Source: Bacteroidales bacterium
GTDB taxonomy: Bacteria; Bacteroidota; Bacteroidia; Bacteroidales; UBA932
Assembly: GCA_017962375.1 (NCBI GenBank)
Contig: JAGCVJ010000018.1
Location: forward strand, 85,595 to 149,594
DNA length: 64,000 bases
Reading direction: 5' to 3'
The notes under the pieces were generated by a model that saw only the letters and a list, made by a program, of their open reading frames with translations, was not told the DNA's origin and searched no databases. The position numbers were made by a program, and so were the translations under genes. How positions within the stretch are numbered: position 1 is the stretch's first letter; each line of letters opens with the position of its first letter. This document shows positions 27,819 through 36,697 of the stretch, one piece after another.

Positions 27819-28527
27819 CCCTTCCAAGATCTTCATCCTCATCTTTCCCATTTTCTTTCCCTTCTACTATAACAACTATTTCTCCCTTAGGTTCGTTTTC
27901 GGTGAACCATAAAACCAGTTCGTCCAGAGTGCCTCTTCTGCACTCGTTGTGGACTTTGCTTATCTCGCGGCATACGGCTGCCTTTCTCTGGCCTCCGGCA
28001 AATTCCTTCAGGCTTTCCAGAAGCTTGAGCAACCTGTATGGCGATTCGTAAATGATTGATGTTACCGGGCTTTCCGCAATCATCCTGACTCGTGTCTGGC
28101 GGCCTTTTTTCTGAGGAAGAAAGCCTTCGAACAAGAAGCGGTCAGACGGAAGTCCGCTTACGGTAAGTGCTGGAACAAAGGCGGTGGCGCCTGGCAGTGC
28201 CTCCACCTCAATGCCGTTTTCTATGCAGGCTCTGGTTACAAGAAAACCGGGGTCTGAGATTCCCGGCGAGCCGGCATCGGTTATCAGAGCTGCGTTCTGC
28301 CCTTCCAGAATCTTTTTGCAGATGCTGTCGGTCCTTTTGTGCTCGTTGAACTTGTGGTAGCTTTCCATGTGGGTGGAAATCCCGTATTTTTTCAGCAGAA
28401 CGCTTGATGTGCGGGTGTCTTCGGCGTAGATGACGTCCACGTCTTTGAGAACCTGCAAAGCCCTGAGAGTGATGTCCTCAAGATTGCCCACAGGAGTAGG
28501 CACCAGATATAGTTTTCCGCTGTCCAT
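27766..28527 (-). CDS. rsmI: 16S rRNA (cytidine-1402-2'-O)-methyltransferase
   Basis: 253 aa. The SAM-binding tetrapyrrole-methylase fold motifs are LYLVPTPVGNLEDITLRAL, VDVIYAEDTRTS, ALITDAGSPGISDPG, VEALPGATAFVPAL and FLFEGFLPQKKGRQ, all typical of RsmI (YraL). It 2'-O-methylates C1402 of 16S rRNA in the ribosomal P site. The ATG at 28527 lies just after the stop of the upstream coiled-coil gene; the longer upstream reading frame overlaps that gene and has no homology. The C-terminus (ENGKDEDEDLGRDE onward) is a low-complexity tail overlapping the next gene. Confidence 0.95.
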   Translation of the reverse strand: MDSGKLYLVPTPVGNLEDITLRALQVLKDVDVIYAEDTRTSSVLLKKYGISTHMESYHKFNEHKRTDSICKKILEGQNAALITDAGSPGISDPGFLVTRACIENGIEVEALPGATAFVPALTVSGLPSDRFLFEGFLPQKKGRQTRVRMIAESPVTSIIYESPYRLLKLLESLKEFAGGQRKAAVCREISKVHNECRRGTLDELVLWFTENEPKGEIVVIVEGKENGKDEDEDLGRDEILEKRDGKLRQKGKR

Positions 28528-28528
28528 T

Positions 28529-29386
28529 CTAGTTCCTGAACTTGCGGCGGATATGCATGTAGAACCTGTAAACGGTGTCGCTTCCCTGGTCCCATTCCGG
28601 ATGGGCCTGGCGGAAGAACTGCACGATTGCCTTGAAGTTAGGCATAGTCTCAACTTCCCTCATCTGGCTGTCGAACTTTGCCGGATCGGAGTTGAACAGC
28701 TCTCTTACGAACTCAAGCTTGTCGTTGATGCCCATGCTGTCCAAAAGGCTGTCTACATATTCTGCAGGATAGTCATATTCCCAGTCATACCAGTCTCTGC
28801 TGGTCTTGGTGCTGACGCCTTCAGGCTCTTCAACCGGCTCCTCTTCTGCCTTTTCTTCCTCAACAGCCTCTTCCTCAGCCACCGGATTGTCTTCAGTTTC
28901 AACCTCTTGCTCGGTTACCTCTTCTTCTGGCTCCGGCTCGCTCTCAGCCTCCGGAGCATTTTCAACGGCATCTGCATTCTCCTCAACTGGCTCTTGGGCT
29001 TCTTCAGCCTCTATCTGCTCGTCTATGTCCTCTTCTTCAACTGCCGGCTCTTCAAAAACATCCTCGTCCATGGTGAGGTGGAAACTGTCGTCCACATCTG
29101 CGGCGTCAAATACAGGCTCGGCTGTAACTGCCTCAAAGTCATCTTCCTCAACCTGTGGTTCCACGGCTGCAAGGCTATCCACTTTGTCGCCAATGGAGGT
29201 AAGGCGGCTGCTCAGGCTGTCCACCCTGTCGCTCAGGGAAGAGATCATCTTTGCAATTTCATCCAGTTTCTCTTCCAGCGCTATCACCTGACTTTCCTTG
29301 TCGTCAGACTGGTTAAGCTCGTACTGCTTCAGAGCTTCCGCCAGGGCGGAAAGCAGTCCTTTTTTCTCTTCCATATTTCTGTCCAT
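28529..29386 (-). CDS. Acidic coiled-coil protein with conserved-looking C-terminal module
   Basis: 285 aa from ATG 29386 (alternative 29374). Residues about 5-75 predict a coiled coil with heptad spacing (ALEEKLDEIAKMISSL and SDRVDSLSSRLTSIGDKVDS). A very acidic low-complexity stretch of Glu/Pro/Ala/Val runs from about 85 to 205. A compact C-terminal module of about 75 residues rich in aromatics follows (DWYDWEYDYPAEYVDSLL, FVRELFNSDPAKF, AIVQFFRQAHPEWD, FYMHIRRKFRN). I do not recognise the family. It has no signal peptide and is probably a cytoplasmic scaffold. Its promoter lies in the 69-bp tandem repeats upstream, and it is probably co-transcribed with rsmI. Confidence 0.8.
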   Translation of the reverse strand: MDRNMEEKKGLLSALAEALKQYELNQSDDKESQVIALEEKLDEIAKMISSLSDRVDSLSSRLTSIGDKVDSLAAVEPQVEEDDFEAVTAEPVFDAADVDDSFHLTMDEDVFEEPAVEEEDIDEQIEAEEAQEPVEENADAVENAPEAESEPEPEEEVTEQEVETEDNPVAEEEAVEEEKAEEEPVEEPEGVSTKTSRDWYDWEYDYPAEYVDSLLDSMGINDKLEFVRELFNSDPAKFDSQMREVETMPNFKAIVQFFRQAHPEWDQGSDTVYRFYMHIRRKFRN

Positions 29387-29396
29387 ACTATATCTT

Positions 29397-29565
29397 TTAT
29401 TTTCGCTCGATTTGCTTATATTTATATTCTCAAATATATGCTGCATCTCGGAAAATTAAGCAAGCTTATTTTCGCTCGATTTGCTTATATTTATATTCTC
29501 AAATATATGCTGCATCTCGGAAAATTAAGCAAGCTTATTTTCGCTCGATTTGCTTATATTTGTAT
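29397..29565. repeat. Tandem 69-bp direct repeats (two full, one partial) forming a divergent promoter region
   Basis: Copies start at 29397, 29466 and 29535, exactly 69 bp apart. The first two are identical by eye over their full length; the third matches for about 31 bp with one change (ATTTATATT to ATTTGTATT) and then becomes the tdk leader. Each full copy carries a minus-strand TATATTTG box (plus-strand CAAATATA at 29431-29438 and 29500-29507) suited to the coiled-coil gene. The plus-strand TATATTTG for tdk exists only in the third copy, the others reading TATATTTA. The region thus duplicates one promoter but not the other. Confidence 0.9.
29555..29562 (+). promoter_or_regulatory. -7 box of tdk
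   Basis: TATATTTG matches TAnnTTTG and ends 23 nt before the tdk ATG. No clear TTTG is found at the expected -33 distance. It is created by a single base difference from the upstream repeat copies. Confidence 0.55.
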
Positions 29566-29585
29566 TTAGTACAAAAATAGAAAAA

Positions 29586-30179
29586 ATGTTTCTTGAAAGT
29601 GCAAAACAGAGCGGCTGGCTTGAAGTTATCTGCGGAAGCATGTTCTCGGGCAAGACAGAAGAGCTTATCCGCAGGCTCAAGAGGGCGAATTTCGCCAAGC
29701 AGAGGGTGCAGATTTTCAAGCCGTCCATAGACAACCGCTATTCAGATACTGACGTGGTCTCTCACGAGGGCCATTCCATACAGTCTATCAGCGTGGATTC
29801 ATCCCAGAACATCCTGCTGTATGCCACCGATGTGGATGTTGTGGGAATAGACGAGGTCCAGTTCTTTGATGAAGGCATTGTAGATGTCTGCAATATTCTC
29901 GCCGACAAGGGCATAAGGGTTATCGTGGCCGGGCTGGACATGGACTATCTGGCCAAGCCTTTTGGTCCTATGCCTGCACTTTTGGCCAGAGCTGAGCACA
30001 TTACCAAGGTTCACGCCATCTGCGTCAGATGCGGCCAGCCTGCCCAGCACTCTCACCGCCTGCCAAGCGTCAAGGGAGCCGGGGCAGACGAGCAGGTTCT
30101 CATCGGCGAAACAGACAAGTACGAGCCACTCTGCCGCCACTGCTTCAACGCCGCCCTCAAAGAGGAAGGCAAACTTTGA
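29586..30179 (+). CDS. tdk: Thymidine kinase
   Basis: 197 aa type II thymidine kinase. P-loop [16 protein letters not shown], the Asp-Glu catalytic motif [11 protein letters not shown], a zinc-binding set ([13 protein letters not shown] and CRHC) and the lasso loop region are all present. It phosphorylates thymidine to dTMP with ATP for salvage in the cytoplasm. ATG 29586 is preferred over an upstream in-frame codon at 29550 that falls before the promoter box. A bidirectional terminator follows. Confidence 0.96.
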   Translation: MFLESAKQSGWLEVICGSMFSGKTEELIRRLKRANFAKQRVQIFKPSIDNRYSDTDVVSHEGHSIQSISVDSSQNILLYATDVDVVGIDEVQFFDEGIVDVCNILADKGIRVIVAGLDMDYLAKPFGPMPALLARAEHITKVHAICVRCGQPAQHSHRLPSVKGAGADEQVLIGETDKYEPLCRHCFNAALKEEGKL

Positions 30180-30203
30180 TAAACTCAAAAAAAGGATAAA
30201 ATG

Positions 30204-30244
30204 ATCCCGGTGTTCCAATATGTGGGACACCGGGATTCTTTTAG
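30204..30244. terminator. Bidirectional terminator between tdk and aspA
   Basis: A 13-bp stem with one G-U pair joins 30205-30217 (ATCCCGGTGTTCC) and 30225-30237, with a 7-nt loop. T-rich sequence follows on the plus strand and an A-run (about 30188-30194) precedes it, serving the minus strand. It lies between two convergent genes. Confidence 0.85.
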
Positions 30245-30266
30245 TTTAAAACGGTAAACGTTGTGT

Positions 30267-31679
30267 TTATTTCTTGTAGTCGCGGGCAGCGAGCATGTTC
30301 TTAGGGTTGAGGGCTTCGTCGAGCTTTGCCTTGGTCATGACCTTCTGCTCAAGAACAATGTCGTAAACGCTGCGGCCGGTCTGCTGAGCCTCCTTGGCTA
30401 TCTTGGTGCTGGCCTTGTAGCCGATGTAAGGGTTGAGGGCGGTAACGATTCCGATGGAGTTCTTGACCAGATCAAGGCAATGGTCCTTGTTGGCGGTGAT
30501 GCCGTCTACGCACTCAACTCTGAGAGTGTTCATCACGTTGCTCATCCAGGTAATGCTCTCAGTAATGCACTGGATGATAACAGGCTCCATAACGTTGAGC
30601 TGGAGCTGGCCAGCCTCGGCTGCAAATGCAACGGCGGTGTCGTTTCCGATAACCTTGAAGCAAACCTGGTTGGTAACTTCAGGGATGACAGGATTAACCT
30701 TGCCAGGCATGATGGAAGATCCAGGAGCCTTTGGAGGAAGGTTGATCTCTCCCAGACCGCATCTTGGGCCGGAAGCCAGCAGACGGAGGTCGTTGGCAAC
30801 CTTTGACAGTTTTACAGCAAGCCTCTTTACTGCTCCATGATATGCAACGTAAGGAGCTGTGTCAGGAGTAGCGGCTACAAGGTTCTTTGCAGCATAGAAA
30901 GGTTCTCCGGTAAGTTCAGCAAGCTTCTTGCAGCAGAGCTTGGTGAAGCCAGGAGTGGCGTTGATGCCGGTTCCGATAGCGGTACCGCCCATGTTGATTG
31001 CATAGAGCTTCTTCTTGTTGTACTCGAGGTTCTCGATTTCTTCTTCCAGAGAATCGGCGAATGCCTTGAATTCCTGGCCCAAAGTCATAGGGACAGCGTC
31101 CTGGAGCTGGGTTCTTCCCATCTTGATGATCTTGTCGAATTCCTTGGCCTTTGCCTTGAAGGAAGCAACGAGGGCTTTCAGGCTGTCGATGAGCATCTTG
31201 TTCATCCTCACGATGGTAAGGTGGAGAGCTGTAGGATAGGCGTCGTTGGTGCTCTGTGCGCAGTTGATGTGGTCGTTAGGGGAAACAGTCTTGTAGTCTC
31301 CTCTCTGCTTGCCCATAATCTCGAGGGCGCGGTTTGCGATAACCTCGTTTGCGTTCATGTTGACTGAAGTGCCTGCACCGCCCTGGAGCATGTCGATAGG
31401 GAAGTCCTGGTGCATCTTGCCGGCGATAATTTCCTTGCAAGCCTTTACAACAGCCTTGGTAATGGTGTTGTCAACAACGCCGAGCTCGTTGTTTGCCTGG
31501 ATAGCAGCCAGCTTAACGTAAGCGATAGCCACAACGAAATCAGGATAGTCGCACATCCTGATGCCGGAAATCTTGTAGTTGTTCAGCGCTCTCTGAGTCT
31601 GAACACCGTAATATGCCTCTGCAGGAACTTTGAGCTCGCCCAGAAGGTCTGATTCAACTCTATATTTCGTAGTTGCCAT
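30267..31679 (-). CDS. aspA: Aspartate ammonia-lyase
   Basis: 470 aa of the fumarase/aspartase superfamily. The SS-loop signature GSSIMPGKVNPVIPEVTNQVCF, the substrate segment GGAGTSVNMNANEV, TVSPNDHINCAQSTND and MGRTQLQDAVPMTLGQE are all seen; the PEVTNQV sequence and length favour aspartase over fumarase C. It interconverts L-aspartate and fumarate plus ammonia in the cytoplasm, feeding fumarate respiration or the succinate/propionate route with MutAB. A minus-strand TATATTTG box at 31741-31734 gives a leader of about 50 nt. Confidence 0.92.
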   Translation of the reverse strand: MATTKYRVESDLLGELKVPAEAYYGVQTQRALNNYKISGIRMCDYPDFVVAIAYVKLAAIQANNELGVVDNTITKAVVKACKEIIAGKMHQDFPIDMLQGGAGTSVNMNANEVIANRALEIMGKQRGDYKTVSPNDHINCAQSTNDAYPTALHLTIVRMNKMLIDSLKALVASFKAKAKEFDKIIKMGRTQLQDAVPMTLGQEFKAFADSLEEEIENLEYNKKKLYAINMGGTAIGTGINATPGFTKLCCKKLAELTGEPFYAAKNLVAATPDTAPYVAYHGAVKRLAVKLSKVANDLRLLASGPRCGLGEINLPPKAPGSSIMPGKVNPVIPEVTNQVCFKVIGNDTAVAFAAEAGQLQLNVMEPVIIQCITESITWMSNVMNTLRVECVDGITANKDHCLDLVKNSIGIVTALNPYIGYKASTKIAKEAQQTGRSVYDIVLEQKVMTKAKLDEALNPKNMLAARDYKK

Positions 31680-31733
31680 GTTTTTAAAAATTAAATATGA
31701 TTAAATTCTACTTATAATCTTTTTTGAAGAGAA

Positions 31734-31741
31734 CAAATATA
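31734..31741 (-). promoter_or_regulatory. -7 box of aspA
   Basis: Minus-strand TATATTTG (plus-strand CAAATATA) lies about 55 nt upstream of the aspA ATG. No convincing -33 TTTG was found. The remaining intergenic sequence to 31803 is AT-rich and holds no other recognised feature. Confidence 0.5.
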
Positions 31742-31803
31742 ATTAAAATTTGATACGAATGCCACACGTCCTGGGATTATTTTTCTTTTCCGCTTCAAAA
31801 AGG

Positions 31804-32988
31804 TTATGCCTTATTGATGTAGCGGTAGGAGAAGCAGGCCGTGATGAAATAGATGATGGCCTGTGCCCAGAGGGCGAAGAATTCCGGCATGATTACGGAG
31901 AAGTCCGATGCCATGCAGTTGATCTTGATGTAGCCCTGAACTCCGAAGGTTCCCGGGAAGATGTAGGAAAACCACTTCCAGAAGGCCGGGAAGCTGGAAA
32001 CTGGCCAGGTAAGGCCGCTCAGGAAAAGAAGTATCACGCTGAAAAACAGGAACATCACCATGCCAGTCTCGCGGTTGCGGATAAATACGGTGCAGGTCTG
32101 GGAGAAGAATATAGTGGCCAGCAGGAACGGAACCAGAAGCCTGTAGATGTCCCAGGCGGATGCATAGTGCGGAAGTCCGAATAGCCTAGGCACGAGGATC
32201 AGGATGTATGAGCCGATGATCAGATAGATCAGGAAGTAGGCGAAGCCCTGCCCCCAGATGTACCTCTGGACTTTTTTGTGCGGACCTTCCTGGATGACCT
32301 TGTGGATGGCATTTTCTTCTCTTCTTGTTCCCGATACCATGCCAATTCCCAGGAAGAGCAGCTGGTGGATGATAAGAACCAGCACTCCCGGAACGAAGAA
32401 GCTGGCAAAGCCGTTGCCTTCGTTGAACAGAATGGTCATCTTGTTTCTCAAAGGCTCGGCGGCTTGCAGGGCCTCCTGCTCTGTCAGGCCGTCTGCGCTG
32501 AGTCTTCTGAGAGAGATGTTTTTGTTCTCGGCCAGCATCACATAGTTGCAGGCCAGGGCTATGTTCTTGTAAATGAAGAAAGTGGCCATGTTCACATAGA
32601 GAGAGACGGTGGTCTGCTTCCCGGTCTGGATGTCTTTGCTGAAATCTTTCGGGATAACAACAATGCCGTGAATCTCCCTCTTTTTCATCTTCCCGATGGC
32701 TTCTTCCATATTTATGCAGCTTGTCAGGCTGACTTCTCTGGTGGCGTCTATCTTGGAAGCGAAGCCGCGGCTGTAGGAGGTGCCGCACTCGTCTATGATT
32801 CCAACAGGAATCTCGTCCACGCTCTCGTTCAGGTAAACGGTGCTGTAAAGCAGAGGGTAGCCCACTCCGGCAATGATCAGTATCAGCAGCACGCCGCTGT
32901 CGGTGAAGATGGTCTTTATCTCCCTCCAGGTGATGCCGATCAGCTCACTCAGGTAATCCTTCAAATATGCAAATCTCAACTTTTTCAT
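31804..32988 (-). CDS. ABC-2 type permease, efflux operon (second)
   Basis: 394 aa. An N-terminal transmembrane anchor (about 28-48, GVLLILIIAGVGYPLLY) precedes a periplasmic domain of about 150 residues (IPVGIIDECGTSYSRGFASKI), then five C-terminal transmembrane segments (FASFFVPGVLVLIIHQLLFLG and so on), the ABC2_membrane_3/YhiI-YbhR arrangement. With the paralogous permease upstream, a HlyD adaptor and TolC it would form a tripartite exporter across both membranes. No ATPase gene is in the operon. The substrate is unknown. Confidence 0.85.
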   Translation of the reverse strand: MKKLRFAYLKDYLSELIGITWREIKTIFTDSGVLLILIIAGVGYPLLYSTVYLNESVDEIPVGIIDECGTSYSRGFASKIDATREVSLTSCINMEEAIGKMKKREIHGIVVIPKDFSKDIQTGKQTTVSLYVNMATFFIYKNIALACNYVMLAENKNISLRRLSADGLTEQEALQAAEPLRNKMTILFNEGNGFASFFVPGVLVLIIHQLLFLGIGMVSGTRREENAIHKVIQEGPHKKVQRYIWGQGFAYFLIYLIIGSYILILVPRLFGLPHYASAWDIYRLLVPFLLATIFFSQTCTVFIRNRETGMVMFLFFSVILLFLSGLTWPVSSFPAFWKWFSYIFPGTFGVQGYIKINCMASDFSVIMPEFFALWAQAIIYFITACFSYRYINKA

Positions 32989-32997
32989 TTTCGGCGA

Positions 32998-34182
32998 TTA
33001 TTTGGTTGGATAGTTGAGATTGACCATAGCGTCTTTCAGCCTTCTCAGAATCAGGAAAGGCAGGAAGAGGAACACGCACATTCCCAGCATATTGACCCAG
33101 CAGTCCCGGATGCCGGAATTCAGCATGGCCCACTTGACGTAGATAAGATAGTACTGCCTGAGCGGGAATATCTGGGCAAAGCCCTGCATCGGGCCGATCA
33201 TCATCTCCACAGGGTATGTCATTCCGCACATGGAAAGAGCGAGAATCGAGTAGAGTGAAGCGGCGCTCAGAGCGTCTCTGAGGACAGGGAAAAGCCCTAT
33301 GAGGAACAGCCCCACGGCGTGGGATGCCAGTATGAGCAGCGTTATGTTTATAGCCATGACCCAGGCCGGTCCCAGAAGCGGGAAACCGAAGACCTTGTAG
33401 GCGAACGCCACAAACGACAGGCCCAACAGCATATAAATCAGAAAATACGGCAGCAGCTTGCCCACAAGGGCGTTGACGATGCTGCCCCCGGCTTTCTCCA
33501 GCAGGTCGGGAGTGGTCTTGTTCTTCAGCTCAAAGCCAATCGTGAAAACGGTCATCACAATAATGCAAAGAGAAAGAATGCCCGGCCAGATGATTGAAAT
33601 CAGGTAGATGGCATAGCTGGTCCACGGATTGCAGATGCTGTGCGTGTCTATTGTAATGGGCTGAAGCTGAGGCATAATGTCGGCCTCGGGAACTCCCTTG
33701 GCCCGCATAGTTGTTCTTCTTACACCTGCGTTCAGGACATTGGCCAGCTGGTAGAAGCACTTGTAGGCCAGAGTGCCCGGAATCATATATGCCTCCGTGT
33801 AATAGACCGGCACTGTAGGCCTCAGGCCGTTGACCGTATTTTTGTAAAGGTCTTCCGGAAATTCTATGAAGCCGTAGATTTCTCCTCTCTGCATAGCCAG
33901 GCGGGCATCGTGATGGCTGCCGTAGCGGTGAGAAATCTCAATTCCCTGCAAGGCCTCCATCTGCTTTATGGCGGTTCTGGAAAGATAGGAATTGTCCTGG
34001 TCAACCACTCCTACGGGAACTCTCTGCGGAAGCCCCTGATACATCAGAGAAACGAAGAAAATGGCGCAAAAGGCCAAAACCAATATGGTGCCGTACAGAT
34101 AAATAGGACGGCTGGACATTATATCCTTCTCCCTGAGCAGGACGTTCAGGATACAACGTAGCATATTGGAACTTTTCCTCAT
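32998..34182 (-). CDS. ABC-2 type permease, efflux operon (first)
   Basis: 394 aa, same length and topology as its downstream neighbour: an N-terminal membrane anchor (YLYGTILVLAFCAIFFVSLMY), a periplasmic domain starting RVPVGVVDQDNSYLSRT, and a C-terminal five-span domain (YLISIIWPGILSLCIIVM, MSMCGMTYPVEMMIGPMQG-like end). The paired permeases probably form a heterodimer. The next gene follows after 9 nt. As above, no cognate ATPase is visible nearby. Confidence 0.85.
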   Translation of the reverse strand: MRKSSNMLRCILNVLLREKDIMSSRPIYLYGTILVLAFCAIFFVSLMYQGLPQRVPVGVVDQDNSYLSRTAIKQMEALQGIEISHRYGSHHDARLAMQRGEIYGFIEFPEDLYKNTVNGLRPTVPVYYTEAYMIPGTLAYKCFYQLANVLNAGVRRTTMRAKGVPEADIMPQLQPITIDTHSICNPWTSYAIYLISIIWPGILSLCIIVMTVFTIGFELKNKTTPDLLEKAGGSIVNALVGKLLPYFLIYMLLGLSFVAFAYKVFGFPLLGPAWVMAINITLLILASHAVGLFLIGLFPVLRDALSAASLYSILALSMCGMTYPVEMMIGPMQGFAQIFPLRQYYLIYVKWAMLNSGIRDCWVNMLGMCVFLFLPFLILRRLKDAMVNLNYPTK

Positions 34183-34188
34183 CAGAGA

Positions 34189-35178
34189 TTATTTTACGAT
34201 GGCGCTCATTCCGGCTCTCAGGTTCGGGATCTTGGAGGTTGGCCTGGCCCTGACTTCAAAGGTCTTGGCGTCGAACTCGCCGGAGGCTTTTGTTGGCTTC
34301 CAAGTTGCGAATGAAGCCATTACGTTGATGAAGTAAACCTCAGCCTCGTATGTCTTGTCGCCCAGGGCCGGTATCTTCACGTTGATCTTGCTTCCCATGG
34401 TGATGCCCTTGAGCATATCTTCTCTGACGTTGAAGGAGAACCACACGTCTTCTATATCGGTGACGGTCATGATAGGGGAGCCTTGGCCAACGAGTTCGCC
34501 CACCTTAGGGAAAACTTCGGTTATAACTCCGGTGATAGGGGAAACCAGATTGATTTCGTCTATGTAGGAGTTAACCTGTGTTACGCTGGCATTGGCGGCG
34601 TCCACGGCTGCCTGGGCTGCCATGCGGTCTTCGCTCTGGGCTCCGTTGCGGGCCAGATTGTACTGGCTGTAAGCTGCTTTCTCAGTGGCCACTGCGGCGT
34701 CGTACTGGGCTTTGGCCTCGTCTCTCTTCTGGGCGGAAACCACTTCCTGGCGGAAGAGGTTTTCCACTCTCTCGTAAGACTTGCGGGCAATGTCTACGCC
34801 CACCTTGGCTTTCTGCCACTGCTCGAACGCTCCTTCCACCAGCTCTGAGCGGGCGCTTCCTGAAGCTTTTGCTCTCTGGGCCATAGCGGCTCTGCTCTGG
34901 GCGTTGGCCTGGATTATCTTGGCCTGCAGTTCAGGGCTGTCGAGCTTGACTACAACTTGTCCTTTGCTTACAGTGTCGCCTTCTCTGTACAGAAGCTGCT
35001 CCACTCTTCCGGCCACTTTTCCGGAAACCCTGTACTCCTGTGCTTCAACAGTTCCCTGTATGGTCAGTTTCTGGGTTGACGAGGTGAGCCAGCCGATTAC
35101 AACCAAGGTTATGACAACAAGAAGCAATGCTGCCAAACCTATCAGCAGACTGATTGTACTTTGCTCTAACTTCTTCAT
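34189..35178 (-). CDS. HlyD-family periplasmic adaptor
   Basis: 329 aa. One N-terminal transmembrane segment (LIGLAALLLVVITLVVIGWL), a split biotinyl-lipoyl domain (TIQGTVEAQEYRVSGKVAGRVEQLLYREGDTV at about 40-70 and the matching half NLVSPITGVITEVFPKVGELV), an alpha-hairpin rich in Ala/Lys/Glu between them (about 85-190), and a C-terminal beta-barrel (VWFSFNVREDM). It bridges the inner-membrane permeases and TolC. The gene lies 26 nt downstream of the TolC-like gene. Confidence 0.92.
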   Translation of the reverse strand: MKKLEQSTISLLIGLAALLLVVITLVVIGWLTSSTQKLTIQGTVEAQEYRVSGKVAGRVEQLLYREGDTVSKGQVVVKLDSPELQAKIIQANAQSRAAMAQRAKASGSARSELVEGAFEQWQKAKVGVDIARKSYERVENLFRQEVVSAQKRDEAKAQYDAAVATEKAAYSQYNLARNGAQSEDRMAAQAAVDAANASVTQVNSYIDEINLVSPITGVITEVFPKVGELVGQGSPIMTVTDIEDVWFSFNVREDMLKGITMGSKINVKIPALGDKTYEAEVYFINVMASFATWKPTKASGEFDAKTFEVRARPTSKIPNLRAGMSAIVK

Positions 35179-35204
35179 ATATAAACTTTTTTAAATTTCT
35201 ATTT

Positions 35205-36695
35205 TTACTCTTCCCGCTTGAGATTGCTAATTCCAACCGCCTTTCTCAGGTAAAGCTCGCACATTCTGGCATCTATTCCGGCGTCAATCTTGTCAGAGTT
35301 GGCGCTTATCCAGGCGGTCTGGGCGGCCAGAAGATCGGTAACGCTTATAAGGCCCTCCTTGTAGGAAAGCTCGGCGAGCCTGAGGTTCTCTTCAGCGGCG
35401 CTTATGTTGCTCTGGGCGGTTTCCAGTTTCTTGTTGGCTTCCCTGACTTTGAAGTTGGCCTGGGTTACCTGCAGGTTAATGAGCTCCTTGGCCTCGTCTA
35501 TGCGGTGGCGGATGATTCTTTCTTCGCTTTGGGCGGCTTTCAGGGTGTGGATTCTATCGCCGAAATGGAAAATAGGGATGGTGATGGCCACTCCTGCAGA
35601 GAACATGCCCTTGAACTTGTTCTCGAAGCCGTTGAAAGTGTTAGGATTGGTGGTCAGGTAGTTGGCCGATGCCAGGATGTTTGGCATAAAGCGGCTTTTG
35701 GCTATGTTTGTCTGGCTGTGGCTAATCTTGCTCAGGTTCTCCAGTTCCCTGATTTCAAATCTGCTGTCTATTGCCTGAGCCCTGTTGTATGCAGGGTCCA
35801 GCTCCTGTGCTTGGCCCTGGGTTATGTCTTCGTCCGCAAGACCGAAGTCGCCGTCCAGGTCAAGTCCGCAAACCCTGAACAGAGCCATTTTGGAAAGAGT
35901 CACTCCGTTTGTTGCCCTGGTCAGCGCCAGGTTGGCCTCGTTGAGTTTCACCTTCACGTTCAGAAGGTCTCCCTTTGTGGCCACTCCCTCGTTTATGGAG
36001 GCCTGGATGTTTTTCTCCAGCTTGGTCAGAAGCTCAACGTATTTCTCGGCAAGCTTCTTCTTGTTAATCAGCGATACGGTTGTCCAGTATGCCTGGTCAA
36101 CAGATATTATCAGCTCTTCCTGCCGGTTGTCTGTCTGGAGCCTGGCCATTTCTTCGCTGACCTTGGCTATGTTGTACAGTTCCCTGACCTTTCCTCCGAG
36201 GAATATCGGCTGGGTGAAGCCTATGCCGGCTGCAAATACATTGTGAACGTCGTAAGTGAGCTCACTCTTAGGCAGATAGGCGTATTGTTTCCACTGGATT
36301 TTCTCCGGATTGGTTTTGGGGTTGAACGGCACTCCGTCCGCATCCAGAGGAACCGGCTGGCCGTCTATTACGGTCCAGCTGTTGGAAATCTGGTCTGCCG
36401 TGAATCCGAAGCTGCCGTCTGCCATTTTGGTTCCTACCGGAAGCAGGGCGTCCTCGGAGAGCAGCGAAATGTTTTTCTGGTTCCAGGTATATGTGCCCAC
36501 GGCCTGGAAACTCGGGAGAAACTGGGTGAAATCCGCTTTCTTGAGCTGCTCGGCGGCATTGACTCTCTCCTGGGCTACCTTCAGGCTTTTTGAGTTCTGG
36601 AGCGCGAAGTCTTCATATTCGGCCAGCGTGTATGTCTGCGAAAAGGATGCTGACGCTACCAGCAGACACAAGGCCAATGATATGTATCTCTTCAT
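35205..36695 (-). CDS. TolC-family outer-membrane efflux protein
   Basis: 496 aa with a signal peptide (MKRYISLALCLLVASASFSQ). Two repeated OEP domains of long helices and short barrel strands are visible: YTLAEYEDFALQNSKSLKVAQERVNAAEQL near the N-terminus and LINLQVTQANFKVREANKKLETAQSNISAAEENL towards the C-terminus, with the terminal ISVTDLLAAQTAW motif. It forms the outer-membrane channel for the HlyD/ABC-2 genes downstream. Confidence 0.92.
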   Translation of the reverse strand: MKRYISLALCLLVASASFSQTYTLAEYEDFALQNSKSLKVAQERVNAAEQLKKADFTQFLPSFQAVGTYTWNQKNISLLSEDALLPVGTKMADGSFGFTADQISNSWTVIDGQPVPLDADGVPFNPKTNPEKIQWKQYAYLPKSELTYDVHNVFAAGIGFTQPIFLGGKVRELYNIAKVSEEMARLQTDNRQEELIISVDQAYWTTVSLINKKKLAEKYVELLTKLEKNIQASINEGVATKGDLLNVKVKLNEANLALTRATNGVTLSKMALFRVCGLDLDGDFGLADEDITQGQAQELDPAYNRAQAIDSRFEIRELENLSKISHSQTNIAKSRFMPNILASANYLTTNPNTFNGFENKFKGMFSAGVAITIPIFHFGDRIHTLKAAQSEERIIRHRIDEAKELINLQVTQANFKVREANKKLETAQSNISAAEENLRLAELSYKEGLISVTDLLAAQTAWISANSDKIDAGIDARMCELYLRKAVGISNLKREE

Positions 36696-36697
36696 AA

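Noticed and set aside
35154-36593. 479-codon open frame on the plus strand
   Set aside because: Antisense shadow of the TolC-family gene, which has a signal peptide and family motifs.
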